A stretch of DNA of 64,000 nt from Geobacillus thermoleovorans (GCF_001610955.1 NZ_CP014335.1:3171001-3235000), one strand, 5' to 3'; counted from the first letter of the stretch, positions 18,267 through 27,496 are shown. Program-made: numbers and translations. The notes: generated from the sequence alone by a model not told the origin.

Positions 18267-19131
18267 GTTTGCCACCCCATTTTTCCAACACCTTGCGAAA
18301 GACGAAAATCGACGCAAAGGTGACGATCGAATTGATAATCGCGACCGCGGTTCCATAACCCGCATTTAATTTTTCAAACGCCTGGTTGTAAATCTCCAGC
18401 TGCCACGTATGGGTCGCATACTCTGGCCCACCGCCTGTCAACACATACGGTTCGGTGAAAATGCCAAACATCAAACCGACCGCCAAAATCGTCACGGTAT
18501 AAAACGAAGGGTACAGCATCGGAATCGTCACGTGCCAAACCCGCTTCCAGCCAATCGCTCCGTCAATTTCCGCCGCTTCATACACTTCTTTCGGGATGCT
18601 TTCCAAGCCGGACAAAAACAATAGCGCATAATATCCGACAAACTTCCACGCCATCATGAGCGCAATGACAAGCGGAGCTAAGATGGGCGAGCCGAGCCAG
18701 TCAATATCCCAGCCCAACGCGTCCCGCAAAAATTGATTCAACGGGCTGTTGTAGGAAATGACGCCTTTGACGACAATCGACGACGCCACCCCCGACGCCA
18801 AATACGGCAGAAAATATCCGACGGCAAACAATCCTTTCCACCGAGGCAGATGGTGAAGAATCAGCGCCAAAAACAGCGAGCCGGCGATGACGATCGGCAC
18901 AAACATCAACATAAACTTGTACGTCACCCAAAACGCCGCCCGCACGCTCGGACTCGAGAAGGCGTCAAGGAAGTTTTGCATTCCCACCGTCTCATATTCG
19001 GGAGAAATTAAATTCCAGTTCGTAAAAGCGAGATATAACGCCCAAAACAGGGGGATCAAAAAGAAAATAGCGGAATAGATAAGGTATGGGCTGGCGAGCA
19101 GCCAACCCACTTTTGCCGCATGTTTATTCAT
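18253..19131 (-). CDS. Carbohydrate ABC transporter permease (MalF-like)
   Basis: A 292-residue membrane protein beginning with a hydrophobic LLASPYLIYSAIFFLIPLF helix and carrying the EAA loop YEAAEIDGAIGWKRVWHVTI. It pairs with the following MalG-like permease. The start lies one base after the binding-protein stop, so the three genes form one operon. Confidence 0.92.
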   Translation of the reverse strand: MNKHAAKVGWLLASPYLIYSAIFFLIPLFWALYLAFTNWNLISPEYETVGMQNFLDAFSSPSVRAAFWVTYKFMLMFVPIVIAGSLFLALILHHLPRWKGLFAVGYFLPYLASGVASSIVVKGVISYNSPLNQFLRDALGWDIDWLGSPILAPLVIALMMAWKFVGYYALLFLSGLESIPKEVYEAAEIDGAIGWKRVWHVTIPMLYPSFYTVTILAVGLMFGIFTEPYVLTGGGPEYATHTWQLEIYNQAFEKLNAGYGTAVAIINSIVTFASIFVFRKVLEKWGGKHGWE

Positions 19132-19132
19132 G

Positions 19133-20458
19133 TTATTTTAACACCCCATTGATCGCCTTTTCCATGTCCTCCCACGCTTTTTCTGGGGTTTTCTCGCCTT
19201 TGACGACCGGATTCAACGCCTCTTTGCCGATCAGCTCTTGAAGCTCAACCATTTTGGCGTTATCCATAGGCGGTATGGCATTCGGAACGTTTTCCGCATA
19301 CAGTTTCAGCTGCGGATTTTGTTCAAAATAGGAGACAAACGCCTCGTTCGTCGACAAGTCGTCCCGCGCCGGCGGCAAGTTCGTTTCTTTCAGCCATTCC
19401 AAATCGTTTTGCGGATCGGAATACACCCATTTGACGAAATCGAACGCGGCTTGTTGCTGTTCTTTCGTCGCCGAAGCGTAAATGACCAGCCCTTTTGTAT
19501 CGGCGAACGTTTTCGCCTGCGACGGGTCCATGCCATCAGGCACAGGCGGCATCGACAACACGTATTTCTCGTTAAACTTCATTTCCGGAAACTTCTCAGC
19601 CCAATACGGGAACGTCCACGGCCCTAAATCGGACATCAAGGATGTACCGCTTTCAAACGGATCTTTCGTCTCTTTCGTCAACACGAGCTGATTTTTGCTT
19701 AAATCAGCGAAGAACTGGAGCGTCTTCACACCCGCGTCACGATCCGCACTCAACTTGTTTCCATCGATGAAATGCGTCCCATTCGACGCCGCATTGTAAA
19801 TCATGAAGAAGTCAAACCATCTCGCCCACCACGTCGGTTTGACCAAGTCGGCTCTCGCCCATAGAAACTTGTTCGGATATTTTTCTTTCAGCTTTTTGCC
19901 GACTTCCATGACTTCGCTGTACGTCTTCGGCGGAGCGTTATACCCCAACTCTTTCAGAATATCGATTCGCCAACCGAACAGCATGGCGTTGGAGTAAATC
20001 GGCAGCACATATTGATGCCCATCGGCGAACTTCCATGTTGAAATCGTGCTTTTCATTTGCCGTTTGCCGATTACATCATCAAACCCTTCAAATTGATCCA
20101 GCGGCACAATCGCCCGGCTGTCCGCCAGCTGTGCGGCAAACCCGCGGGAGATGTTTTCGGAAATAACCGGCGCATTTCCCGCCGCAATCGCCGACTGAAT
20201 GCCCGCCTCCGAAGAAGGGCTTTCCGGCATCGGCGATACTTTGATTTTCACGTTTTGATGCTCTTCCATATAGCGATCCGCCATCTTCTTCCAGAATGCC
20301 TGCTGCGTCGGATTCGGCGCCGCCCAAAACTCAATTTGCACGGTTGATCCTTCCTTCTTCTGCCCCTGTTCATTCCCGGTCTGTCCTTGACAGCCTGTTC
20401 CCGCCACCGCAGCGGCAAGCAACAACGAAGCCAGTTTGAACCACTTGCGCTTTTTCAT
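19133..20458 (-). CDS. Sugar ABC transporter substrate-binding lipoprotein
   Basis: The N-terminus is a lipoprotein signal: a basic KKRKWFK start, a hydrophobic stretch and the lipobox AGTGC. The mature part is a family-1 extracellular solute-binding protein of 441 residues in total (WAAPNPTQQAFW near its start). It captures an oligosaccharide outside the membrane for the two permeases. AAGGGGGGAATGG precedes the ATG. Promoter, operator and cre-like sites lie upstream at 20493-20647. Confidence 0.92.
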   Translation of the reverse strand: MKKRKWFKLASLLLAAAVAGTGCQGQTGNEQGQKKEGSTVQIEFWAAPNPTQQAFWKKMADRYMEEHQNVKIKVSPMPESPSSEAGIQSAIAAGNAPVISENISRGFAAQLADSRAIVPLDQFEGFDDVIGKRQMKSTISTWKFADGHQYVLPIYSNAMLFGWRIDILKELGYNAPPKTYSEVMEVGKKLKEKYPNKFLWARADLVKPTWWARWFDFFMIYNAASNGTHFIDGNKLSADRDAGVKTLQFFADLSKNQLVLTKETKDPFESGTSLMSDLGPWTFPYWAEKFPEMKFNEKYVLSMPPVPDGMDPSQAKTFADTKGLVIYASATKEQQQAAFDFVKWVYSDPQNDLEWLKETNLPPARDDLSTNEAFVSYFEQNPQLKLYAENVPNAIPPMDNAKMVELQELIGKEALNPVVKGEKTPEKAWEDMEKAINGVLK

Positions 20459-20492
20459 CGTCCATTCCCCCCTTGTATTGATGAGCAGGTGA

Positions 20493-20506
20493 TTAAAACG
20501 CTTACA
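20493..20506. promoter_or_regulatory. Candidate catabolite-responsive (cre) site
   Basis: TTAAAACGCTTACA matches the CcpA box core TGWAANCGNTNWCA with one mismatch (T for G at position 2). It lies in the leader of the sugar-uptake operon, about 35 bases before the binding-protein start, a roadblock-type location. Confidence 0.5.
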
Positions 20507-20599
20507 TAAACAACCGCTTCAGACAACCCCTCTCCTTCCCGTGACAAACCATGGAGACGAACAATCTTGTTAGCTAAAAACAAATTTATGTAACGGTAT

Positions 20600-20647
20600 T
20601 TTATAACATTACAATGACATTATTTCATGATTCAACGAAATAGTCAA
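20600..20647 (-). promoter_or_regulatory. Promoter of the sugar-uptake operon with overlapping LacI-type operator
   Basis: On the minus strand TTGACT (20642-20647) and AATAAT (20619-20624) are 17 bases apart. The sequence at 20600-20615 (TTTATAACATTACAAT) matches the perfect palindrome at 20718-20733 in 13 of 16 bases and would cover the transcription start. A further half-site TGTAAC lies at 20589-20594. Repression by the divergent LacI protein is inferred. Confidence 0.6.
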
Positions 20648-20704
20648 CTTCTTTCTTGCGGAAAAGACAAGAAAAAACCGTGAGTTTAGACGCAATTCAT
20701 CAAC

Positions 20705-20733
20705 TTGACAATCAGAAATTGTAACGTTACAAT
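20705..20733 (+). promoter_or_regulatory. lacI-family gene promoter with a perfect operator over its -10 box
   Basis: TTGACA (20705-20710) and TACAAT (20728-20733) have a 17-base spacer. The perfect 16-bp palindrome ATTGTAACGTTACAAT (20718-20733), with the central CG typical of LacI/GalR operators, covers the -10. This predicts autoregulation. The leader to the start at 20953 is long, about 210 bases, and holds no supported gene. Confidence 0.65.
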
Positions 20734-20952
20734 ACCATTTCGTATATATTTGTTCCGAGGTGTTGAATGTCTTTCGTTTTCATAAGGGATGTACTTGAAC
20801 TAGAGAAAGCAAGCAAACGCTGCGGAAGCGGAGCCAATCTTCAAGATTTCGATGTATACTTGTAATGATGGAAAACGAAAAATCGCAACGGCCGTCCTTG
20901 TCGGCGCCTCAAATCACCGAAAGGCAAAATAGCGAACAAGTGGAGGTAGCGA

Positions 20953-21966
20953 ATGAAAAAACGCGTCACCATGCAAGACATCGCCGATCGACTGAACATT
21001 TCCAAAAACTCGGTCTCTCAAGCGCTGCGCGGCAAAGAAGGGGTCAGCGAAGAAACGAGGGAGCTTGTGAAGCGTGTAGCCAAAGAAATGGGGTATGAAT
21101 ATCCCGCCTCCCGCGCGAAGTCGCGCGGCAAACCGCCGAGGCAAATCGCCCTCATCGCCTCCGACCGCACGTTTTCGCTGAAATTTTTTGGCGAAATCTA
21201 CTTAAGCATTGAACAGGAAGCGCTGTCACACGGCATGAAGCTGCACATCCAATCGGTGAACAAAGAACAAAAAGAACGGCTTCTTTTGCCTTCGTTCATC
21301 GAGGAAAAACAAGTCGACGGCGTGATCATCCTTTCCCACATCAGCACCGAGTACATCCAACAAATCGTCGCCACCGGCATCCCGACCGTCCTGGTCGACC
21401 ATCACCATCCGAACATTCCAGCCGATGCGGTGCTGACAAACAATCGGTTCGGGGCGTATGTGGCCGTCCAGCATTTGTTGGAGCTCAACCATACTGACAT
21501 CGCGTTTGTCGGCGACGTCAACTATTCGCCGAGCTATCAAGAGCGGTATGAAGGGTACTTATTGGCGCTGAAAGACTATGGAGTGAAACCGAACGAGGAG
21601 TGGATGTTCTGCCAGGCGCAAGAGGACGAAACGGTCATCGCAGGCTACATCCGCGAGCTGAAGCGGCAGCCGACCGCCTGGTTTTGCGTCAATGACGGGC
21701 TTGGCTTTTTCGTCAGCACCGGCCTGCAGCAGTACGGGCTAAAAGTGCCCGATGACGTTTCCGTCTGCAGCTTTGACAACGGGCAGCTGTCGCAAATCGC
21801 GACGCCGAAAATCACGACCGTCGACATCGACCTGAAGCGCTACGGCAAACGAGCGGTGGAATTGTTGCGATGGCGGTGGGACAACCCGAACGAACCTTTT
21901 CAGGAAGTGCTATTGTCTACGAAACTGATCAAACGGGAATCCACAGCAGCAAAACCAACGCGCTAG
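20953..21966 (+). CDS. LacI/GalR family transcriptional regulator
   Basis: An N-terminal helix-turn-helix (MQDIADRLNISKNSVSQALR) followed by a hinge and a periplasmic-binding-type effector domain; 337 residues, the normal length. GGAGGT precedes the ATG at 20953. It is divergent from the ABC/GH130 operon, and palindromic operators lie in the shared intergenic region, so it very likely controls that operon in response to the imported sugar or a product. Confidence 0.92.
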   Translation: MKKRVTMQDIADRLNISKNSVSQALRGKEGVSEETRELVKRVAKEMGYEYPASRAKSRGKPPRQIALIASDRTFSLKFFGEIYLSIEQEALSHGMKLHIQSVNKEQKERLLLPSFIEEKQVDGVIILSHISTEYIQQIVATGIPTVLVDHHHPNIPADAVLTNNRFGAYVAVQHLLELNHTDIAFVGDVNYSPSYQERYEGYLLALKDYGVKPNEEWMFCQAQEDETVIAGYIRELKRQPTAWFCVNDGLGFFVSTGLQQYGLKVPDDVSVCSFDNGQLSQIATPKITTVDIDLKRYGKRAVELLRWRWDNPNEPFQEVLLSTKLIKRESTAAKPTR

Positions 21967-21991
21967 GGCGGGGCTGGCCTTTTGCCCCGCC
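21967..21991 (+). terminator. Hairpin after the LacI-family gene
   Basis: GGCGGGGC (21967-21974) and GCCCCGCC (21984-21991) form a strong stem right after the stop. The following TGTTTGATTT is only moderately T-rich. Confidence 0.6.
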
Positions 21992-22005
21992 TGTTTGATT
22001 TCCAT

Positions 22006-22899
22006 TCACTTGAAGCCGCTTTGTTTCATTTCCTCAATCTCCGTCACAGGCAATCCGGTCAGTTCGTGAATCGTCTGCGCATCAAACCCTTTCATCAACA
22101 TCCGTTTCGCAATGTGCCGTTTTTCTTGTTCCGCTCCCTCTTTGCGCCCTTCCTCCCGTCCTTCCTTTCGGCCTTGAATTTTTCCCTTTTGCTCGTACGA
22201 AATGATCAATTCCAGCACGCGTTCTTTTTCTTTCGTCTCCATTTGTTCCACCTCGCTTCGAAGCTGTTGTTCTTCTTCATCGGACAGCTTCACATACGTT
22301 TCAAAAAAGCCCATCAACAAACGCTGTCTTGCCTCGTCTAGCTCAAGACGCACCAACATGCGCAAAAATTGCTTTTTCAGTTCCACTCGTTCACTTTCAG
22401 TATACCCCATTTTGCTAAGCAGCGCAGCCGCCACCGGGTTGTCGGTGCGGATGAATTGGCGCCAGTTTTGCTTGCGCAACTCCACATGGAAAAAGCGAAA
22501 GTCAAGCACATCGCCAAACGGAAAGGAGAGCGTGAACAAAGAGGGTTCATCTCGGATGGCATCATAGCTGAAGACGGCAATCGGAATGATCGGAGTGCGG
22601 TATTTTTCAAACAAGCGGCTGAAGTAAAGAAACATTCTTTCTGGAAATGACGATTGAACGTACGCTTGGTTTTCTACGTGAACAATGATCAATCCGTCTT
22701 TTCCTTTGAACTTCGTCTCGACGAGCAGGTCAACGCGGTACTTCTCCCCAGCCGTTACGTCCGTAAACAGCTCTTCGGACAAAAACGACAAATGGTTGAA
22801 ATCAATATGCTCGTGCATATCCGGAAAGAAGAGAAGCACAAATTCCTCAAAAAACGTCTGCAACAACTCCTTGAACAACCGGTCGTGATCGATCGCCAT
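22006..22899 (-). CDS. Rpn family recombination-promoting nuclease/putative transposase
   Basis: The N-terminal half is a PD-(D/E)XK domain: YRVDLLVETKFKGKDG followed by IIVHVENQA gives the D...E-x-Q core of Rpn proteins. The C-terminal third is charged and contains the repeat KEGREEGRKEG, common at the end of this family. Members are reported to nick DNA and raise RecA-independent recombination; copies often spread within genomes. A second, more distant relative lies at 25947. The start at 22899 follows GAGGTGAATGT. Confidence 0.85.
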   Translation of the reverse strand: MAIDHDRLFKELLQTFFEEFVLLFFPDMHEHIDFNHLSFLSEELFTDVTAGEKYRVDLLVETKFKGKDGLIIVHVENQAYVQSSFPERMFLYFSRLFEKYRTPIIPIAVFSYDAIRDEPSLFTLSFPFGDVLDFRFFHVELRKQNWRQFIRTDNPVAAALLSKMGYTESERVELKKQFLRMLVRLELDEARQRLLMGFFETYVKLSDEEEQQLRSEVEQMETKEKERVLELIISYEQKGKIQGRKEGREEGRKEGAEQEKRHIAKRMLMKGFDAQTIHELTGLPVTEIEEMKQSGFK

Positions 22900-22984
22900 A
22901 CATTCACCTCACACGAATACGTTTCGTATTCTCTTTTTCGACATCATCAAGCAAAATCCTGCCGATGGCACAAAAATGGCTGTC

Positions 22985-23100
22985 CCTTTTCGAGAAGAGA
23001 CAGCCAAGACGCCGACCGCAATGTGAAGCCCCCTCCATTCCTGGATATGAATGTTTCGCCACTTGCACGCAAGGCCTAGAAGTGGGGGATTCCAAGGCTA
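22985..23100 (-). mobile_element. Possible IS200/IS605-type right-end relic
   Basis: On the minus strand CTTGGAATCCCCCACTTCTA is followed 45 bases later by GGAGGGGGCTTCAC. Together they can pair as CCCCC/GGGGG with a TTCAC tail, a layout recalled from tnpB-associated right ends. No transposase gene is present. It separates the Rpn gene from the EamA gene. Confidence 0.25.
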
Positions 23101-24033
23101 CTACATCCCCGCCTTCCTTCCGCCCTCCACCGCCTTCGCCCGGCGGAAACGGGCGATCACGTCATCCATCCCCCCGCTGCCGAACATCACGCCCGCGACG
23201 ATGAAGAGAAAACCAGCCAACTGCATCCATGAAATCGGCTCACCAAGCAACCAGTGCGCCCCAAGCAACGAAAAGAGCGGATTGAGGTTGATGAACACCG
23301 CCGACTCAGCGGGGCCAAGATGTTGAACAGCCTGGTTATAAAACATATGGCCAAGCGCCGTCGCCACGACAGCCGAAGCAAGGAAAATGAGCCAAAGCGG
23401 CAACGTACCCTCTTTCAAACTCGATAGGCCGCTCGGCTCGAGCACGAGGCTTAAGACAAACAGCCAAAGCGACCCGAAGACGAGCATCCACCCTGTCATC
23501 ACCCGCGCCTCGACCGTCGCCTTTTTGATCATAATGAAGCTGATCCCTTGCGCCAAGACGGCCAAAAAGATGTACACATCCCCGATTGACAAATGGCCGA
23601 GGCCGCCATCGCCGTTCGCGACGACAAACACGACGCCAAAAAACCCGAGCGCGATGCCAAGCAAACGAAACAACGTCGGCCGCTGTCCCAAAAACACGAT
23701 CGCCAACAGCGCCGTCACAAGCGGCACCATCCCTAAAACAAGGCCCGCGTTCACCGCCGTCGTCCTCGCGAGCCCCAAAGCTAAAAAGAAGTGATGGGCC
23801 ACCACGCTGAACAATGCGGCCAAACCAATCTGTTTCGCCTCATTCCAACTGACTTTTTGAAGCTTGCCGATCCCCCATAAAAACAAAAGCACGACCAACC
23901 CGGCCGTTAGAATGCGCAGCGCCGTCAACGCGACGGGCGAAAAATGCTCCACAAGAATTTTCAACGCCGTCACGTTCAAGCCCCAAGCAACCATAATGGC
24001 GACCAACAGCGCATAAATAAATGATTTCCGCAT
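23101..24033 (-). CDS. EamA/DMT family transporter
   Basis: A 310-residue membrane protein with two EamA repeats and about ten hydrophobic helices (for example VAIMVAWGLNVTALKILVEH at the start). The family exports metabolites or drugs; the substrate cannot be told. GGAGAGGTAGAGAGCG precedes the ATG. A hairpin with a T run lies in its leader at 24086-24104. Confidence 0.88.
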   Translation of the reverse strand: MRKSFIYALLVAIMVAWGLNVTALKILVEHFSPVALTALRILTAGLVVLLFLWGIGKLQKVSWNEAKQIGLAALFSVVAHHFFLALGLARTTAVNAGLVLGMVPLVTALLAIVFLGQRPTLFRLLGIALGFFGVVFVVANGDGGLGHLSIGDVYIFLAVLAQGISFIMIKKATVEARVMTGWMLVFGSLWLFVLSLVLEPSGLSSLKEGTLPLWLIFLASAVVATALGHMFYNQAVQHLGPAESAVFINLNPLFSLLGAHWLLGEPISWMQLAGFLFIVAGVMFGSGGMDDVIARFRRAKAVEGGRKAGM

Positions 24034-24076
24034 CGCTCTCTACCTCTCCTGCATCTCTGTTTTCAGCGGAACGGCA

Positions 24077-24104
24077 AAGGAAAAACGGAGCCCTAAACGC
24101 TCCG
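24077..24104 (-). terminator. Hairpin with T run in the EamA gene leader, possible attenuator
   Basis: On the minus strand CGGAGC (24099-24104) and GCTCCG (24086-24091) form a stem followed by TTTTTCC. No gene ends here on that strand, so it may act as an attenuator in the 5' leader of the transporter. The rest of 24034-24327 holds no supported gene. Confidence 0.4.
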
Positions 24105-24327
24105 CCTTTTCACCCGCCTCCAAATAGGACAAACCACCGTTTCTCACGCTAGTGCATCATTTCCAACAACTTCTGCCATCCATTTTACTACACTCTGATG
24201 AATTTTTTGACTAAAAAATGCGGCCGTATGTCTATCCTGTGACACATGCCACGGCGCTTCCGCCCTTTCCCTGCCCATATCCGCCGCCCATCGTGCATAT
24301 GGTATAACAGAGAGGAGAGGAGACCCC

Positions 24328-24801
24328 ATGTTCCCACGCTACCGCCAAAAGACGATCCGAGCCAGGACTGGGGTGGCGGTTCTCACTGCCGTCGCCGTGT
24401 TGGTGGCGATCTTGTCTCTGTTTCTTTCGAACGAACGGAACGAGGCAAAGGAAATCGTTGACACGTTTTACCGCTACGAGCAGGCAGGGGATTTTGGCAG
24501 CTCTTGGGAGCTGTTTCACCCGCTTATGAAAAAGAAATTCCCAAAAGACGTCTACATCCAGCGCCGCGCCCACGTCTTTATGCAAGACTTCGGCGTCGAG
24601 ACGTTCGACTACCGCATCGATGAGGTGGAAAAACTGTCGTCATGGTCGATGTCTGATGAGAACAAACCGCTTCACGACGTGTATCGCGTCCGCGTCATTC
24701 AGACGTTCCATAGCGCTTTTGGCGTGTTCGAAATCCATCAAGACGTCTTCGTCGCCACAGAAAAAGGGGAAAAGAACATTTTGTTCCCTTACCGCCCGTA
24801 A
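24328..24801 (+). CDS. Membrane-anchored hypothetical protein
   Basis: A short basic N-terminus is followed by one hydrophobic helix (about residues 15-35, GVAVLTAVAVLVAILSLFL). A predicted extracellular domain of about 120 residues starts KEIVDTFYRYEQAGDFGSSW, which recalls NTF2-like/DUF4878 folds. AGAGAGGAGAGGAGA precedes the ATG, and a TATAAC box lies about 25 bases upstream. The function is unknown. It converges with the small gene at 24845. Confidence 0.8.
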   Translation: MFPRYRQKTIRARTGVAVLTAVAVLVAILSLFLSNERNEAKEIVDTFYRYEQAGDFGSSWELFHPLMKKKFPKDVYIQRRAHVFMQDFGVETFDYRIDEVEKLSSWSMSDENKPLHDVYRVRVIQTFHSAFGVFEIHQDVFVATEKGEKNILFPYRP

Positions 24802-24844
24802 CCCCCAACATCGATGCGGCCCCGATATCGACCGGGCGCCGCTT

Positions 24845-25045
24845 TCACCGCTCCTTCCATTCCTCGATGATCTCAAGCGTCCGATTAATGCCGACATTGT
24901 ATATCAACAGCTTAAGCAAGTTTTCCCGCTCCTCTTTCGTAAAAAAGAGATCGCCGTCAATGATCTCAAGCGGGACAGGGGAGAGCTCGGCATACAGCTC
25001 ATAATCAACCTTCTGTCCTTCCGGTTTTAGGACAAACGTTCTCAT
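24845..25045 (-). CDS. Small hypothetical protein (66 aa)
   Basis: A conserved-looking acidic protein (VDYELYAELSPVPLEII, then a KEERENLLKLLIYN helix). AAAGGAGG lies nine bases before the ATG at 25045, which I prefer to the ATG at 25054 that abuts the ribosome site. No family is recognised. Confidence 0.65.
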   Translation of the reverse strand: MRTFVLKPEGQKVDYELYAELSPVPLEIIDGDLFFTKEERENLLKLLIYNVGINRTLEIIEEWKER

Positions 25046-25278
25046 TCGCGCCATCCTCCTTTTTCACCTACACGTTTTGACAAGAAACACCCGTTAGGCA
25101 ACGCTCCCTATCAAGTATAGACTAACGCACAGCGCGTTCATACGGCATTGGCGGCCGCATGCCATGCGCATGAGACTCTCTTCCCATTTGAGCAACCTTA
25201 TTCGAATCTTCTCATACACTAATGTATCATCAATCGGAGCTATTTTCTCCATCCAGCGAAAAAAAGGAGCGAAATGCC

Positions 25279-25776
25279 ATGTACAAACATATCGTCAAAC
25301 GCGGGGAAACGATCGCCTCCATCGCCCGCGACTACCGCACATCTGTTGAGGCGCTCCTTCGCGCCAATGGTTTGACCGCCGCGTCCGTCATCTTTCCCGG
25401 GCAGGAGATCGTCATCCCCCACCTTCCGCCGAAAGGATCGATTCCCTACACGATCCACATCTCGATCAGCCGCCGCCAGCTGACGTTAAAACACCGGGGA
25501 CGAACGATCCGCACGTATCCGATCGGCGTCGGCAAAATGGTCACCGCCACGCCTGTCGGCGATTTTGTCATCGTCAACCGCCAGCCGAACCCGGGCGGTC
25601 CGTTCGGCGCCATGTGGCTCAGCTTATCCAAAGTCCATTACGGCATCCACGGCACGAACGACCCGTCCTCGATCGGCAAATACGTATCCAAAGGCTGCAT
25701 CCGCATGCACAACAAAGACGTGCTCGAACTCGCCTCCATCGTTCCGAACGGAACGGAAGTGTTTATCCGGCCGTGA
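25279..25776 (+). CDS. LysM / YkuD L,D-transpeptidase
   Basis: Residues about 2-47 form one LysM peptidoglycan-binding domain ([18 protein letters not shown]). The rest is a YkuD domain with HGTND and the catalytic motif SKGCIRMHN, where the cysteine is the nucleophile. Such enzymes form 3-3 peptide cross-links in the wall or spore cortex. The ATG at 25279 follows AAAGGAGCGAA; an upstream frame extension has no support. No signal peptide is visible, as in B. subtilis YkuD. Confidence 0.92.
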   Translation: MYKHIVKRGETIASIARDYRTSVEALLRANGLTAASVIFPGQEIVIPHLPPKGSIPYTIHISISRRQLTLKHRGRTIRTYPIGVGKMVTATPVGDFVIVNRQPNPGGPFGAMWLSLSKVHYGIHGTNDPSSIGKYVSKGCIRMHNKDVLELASIVPNGTEVFIRP

Positions 25777-25889
25777 GGGCAAAACAGCGTCATTCATCCG
25801 TCTGTTCTGAGTCACAACCCGTTTTATTTTTCAAGAAGATGTCATTCACTCCCACCGAACGAACACCGTGTTTCCGCTCACGATGGCAG

Positions 25890-25918
25890 CTGACAATCGA
25901 TCGGGCAAGTAGTATAAT
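25890..25918 (+). promoter_or_regulatory. Sigma-A-like promoter for the Rpn-like gene
   Basis: CTGACA (25890-25895) and TATAAT (25913-25918) have a 17-base spacer, 28 bases before the ATG at 25947. Confidence 0.7.
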
Positions 25919-25946
25919 TAGGTCAAAAGCGAATGGAGTGAAGACG

Positions 25947-26936
25947 ATGCCAGGCGGGATCTCGCATCACGCCAAAGACATTTTGTTCAAGTCGCTGAGC
26001 GCATTGTACCAAAACCAAGCCCTCGATGTATACGGACTTCACGGACTCCCACGGATCAAAGCACTGCTTCCAAACGAATTTCCGTCTGTACGGGCGGATG
26101 AACGGCGCGCCGACACCGTGTTTCTTCTCGAAGACGATTCCATTTTGCTTCTCGAGTACGAAAGCAATGAACGATTTCTCGACAACCATTTAAAGTATCT
26201 TGATTATGCCTGCCGCATCCTTCACACATACTATCAACAGGAAAAACGAATACGCCCGATTCGCATCGTTGTGATCTACACAAGCGATGTCACGAGCGCC
26301 CGCGAACAGCTTGACGCCGGCGATGTGTTTCTTTCATCCAAAGCGGTGTTGCTTGGCGAATTCAACGGCGATGCGATTTTCCATGCCATTGAAGAAAAAG
26401 TCCACAACGGCGAACCGCTCACTCCGGAAGAAACGATGAAACTCATCCTCGTGCCGCTCATGCACACCCGCTTCGACCGGCAAACGATGATCGAAAAAAC
26501 GATCGAGCTGGCGAAAGCGATCGGCGACGAACCGAAACAGCTGCACATCATCGCTGGCGTTCTGACCGCTACAGACAAATTCATCGACCGGTCATACGCC
26601 GAAAAAGTAAAGGAGTGGATCAAAATGAACAAAGTGTTTCGCCTGTTAGTCGAAGAACTTGAACAAGAAAAAGAAGAAATGTTGAAGAAAGTGATGCAGG
26701 AAAAAGAACAAGCAGTGCAAAGAGCGATACAAGAAAAAGAACAAGCAGTGCAAAGAGTCATGCAAGAAAAGGAGCAGGCGATCAAGCAAACGGAAAAACG
26801 GAAGGCCATCGAAATCGCCAAAAATTTGCTTGATGTTCTTCCCATTCACGAGATCGCCAAACGAACCGGCCTGACCGTCGCCGAAGTCGCCGACCTAGCG
26901 AAGGAAATGGACAACGATCAGCCGCCGATCCAATAG
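25947..26936 (+). CDS. Rpn-like PD-(D/E)XK nuclease-family protein with coiled-coil repeats
   Basis: The N-terminal domain has RRADTVFLLEDDSILLLEYES, a D...E-x-E pattern resembling Rpn/transposase_31 nucleases. Near residues 230-265 a coiled coil repeats QEKEQAVQR three times. The tail (IHEIAKRTGLTVAEVADLAKEM) matches the helical ending of other family members. The frame is open back to 25614, but GGAGTG before 25947 and the promoter at 25890 fix the start. It is distantly related to the gene at 22006. Confidence 0.8.
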   Translation: MPGGISHHAKDILFKSLSALYQNQALDVYGLHGLPRIKALLPNEFPSVRADERRADTVFLLEDDSILLLEYESNERFLDNHLKYLDYACRILHTYYQQEKRIRPIRIVVIYTSDVTSAREQLDAGDVFLSSKAVLLGEFNGDAIFHAIEEKVHNGEPLTPEETMKLILVPLMHTRFDRQTMIEKTIELAKAIGDEPKQLHIIAGVLTATDKFIDRSYAEKVKEWIKMNKVFRLLVEELEQEKEEMLKKVMQEKEQAVQRAIQEKEQAVQRVMQEKEQAIKQTEKRKAIEIAKNLLDVLPIHEIAKRTGLTVAEVADLAKEMDNDQPPIQ

Positions 26937-26941
26937 CGCCA

Positions 26942-26965
26942 AAGAGCCGCAACCGTGCGGCTCTT
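26942..26965 (+). terminator. Hairpin after the Rpn-like gene
   Basis: AAGAGCCGCA and TGCGGCTCTT form a perfect 10-bp stem with an ACCG loop six bases after the stop. There is no T run, so termination is uncertain. Confidence 0.4.
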
Positions 26966-27075
26966 ATCACTGGTCTTTTCCCTATGGCTCTTGGCGTGTG
27001 GAACAAGCAACAGTCGGACTTTTCCCTTGGCCTTTGGCCGCCAAAGCGAGCGCACTTCCCAGTGTGTCAATCCCT

Positions 27076-27456
27076 CTACTCGCCGCTTGCCAATCGCTGA
27101 CGGGCTTCATCCGTTAACAACAAATACGGACGGCGTTTCCCCTCCTCCTGGCGCACCACTTTCTCCGTCCACGGGTGAAGCAAAAACAGCCCTAACTTTA
27201 GACGGAATTCCGGGTCCACCATTTTTTTCCGCACGCCATCTTCATGGGCGATGAGCTTCTCAATCACATTGACCATCGCCTTCTTGCTTAGAAACACATC
27301 CTTCTCCTTCGAACTCAATCGCACAATAACCCCCTCATCGGAAAACGAAACAACGCGAAACGCTTCCTTCCCTTTGAACGTCGATACCATTTTTCCTTCG
27401 TACAGCTTATCCAGCAACGACTTCCACATTTCCTCCGCAAACAGCCGTTGGTTCAT
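27076..27456 (-). CDS. Hypothetical protein (126 aa) downstream of the DUF262 gene
   Basis: GGGGAGAGG before the ATG at 27456 supports this start over upstream extensions of the frame. The protein is basic with KMVSTFKGKEAFRVVSF and a helical C-terminus (KKMVDPEFRLKLGLFLLHPW). No family is recognised. It follows two decayed genes on the same strand and may have been their partner. Confidence 0.6.
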   Translation of the reverse strand: MNQRLFAEEMWKSLLDKLYEGKMVSTFKGKEAFRVVSFSDEGVIVRLSSKEKDVFLSKKAMVNVIEKLIAHEDGVRKKMVDPEFRLKLGLFLLHPWTEKVVRQEEGKRRPYLLLTDEARQRLASGE

Positions 27457-27496
27457 GCCCTCTCCCCAACGATAACAAGTGCCTTTTTCCGTCCCC

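Noticed and set aside
25614..25946. N-terminal extension of the Rpn-like gene
   Set aside because: It would overlap the YkuD gene in another frame; a strong promoter at 25890 and GGAGTG place the start at 25947.
26669..26800. Repeated AAGAACAAGCAGTGCAAAGA units, considered as CRISPR-like
   Set aside because: They are in-frame codons of a coiled coil (QEKEQAVQR) without unique spacers.
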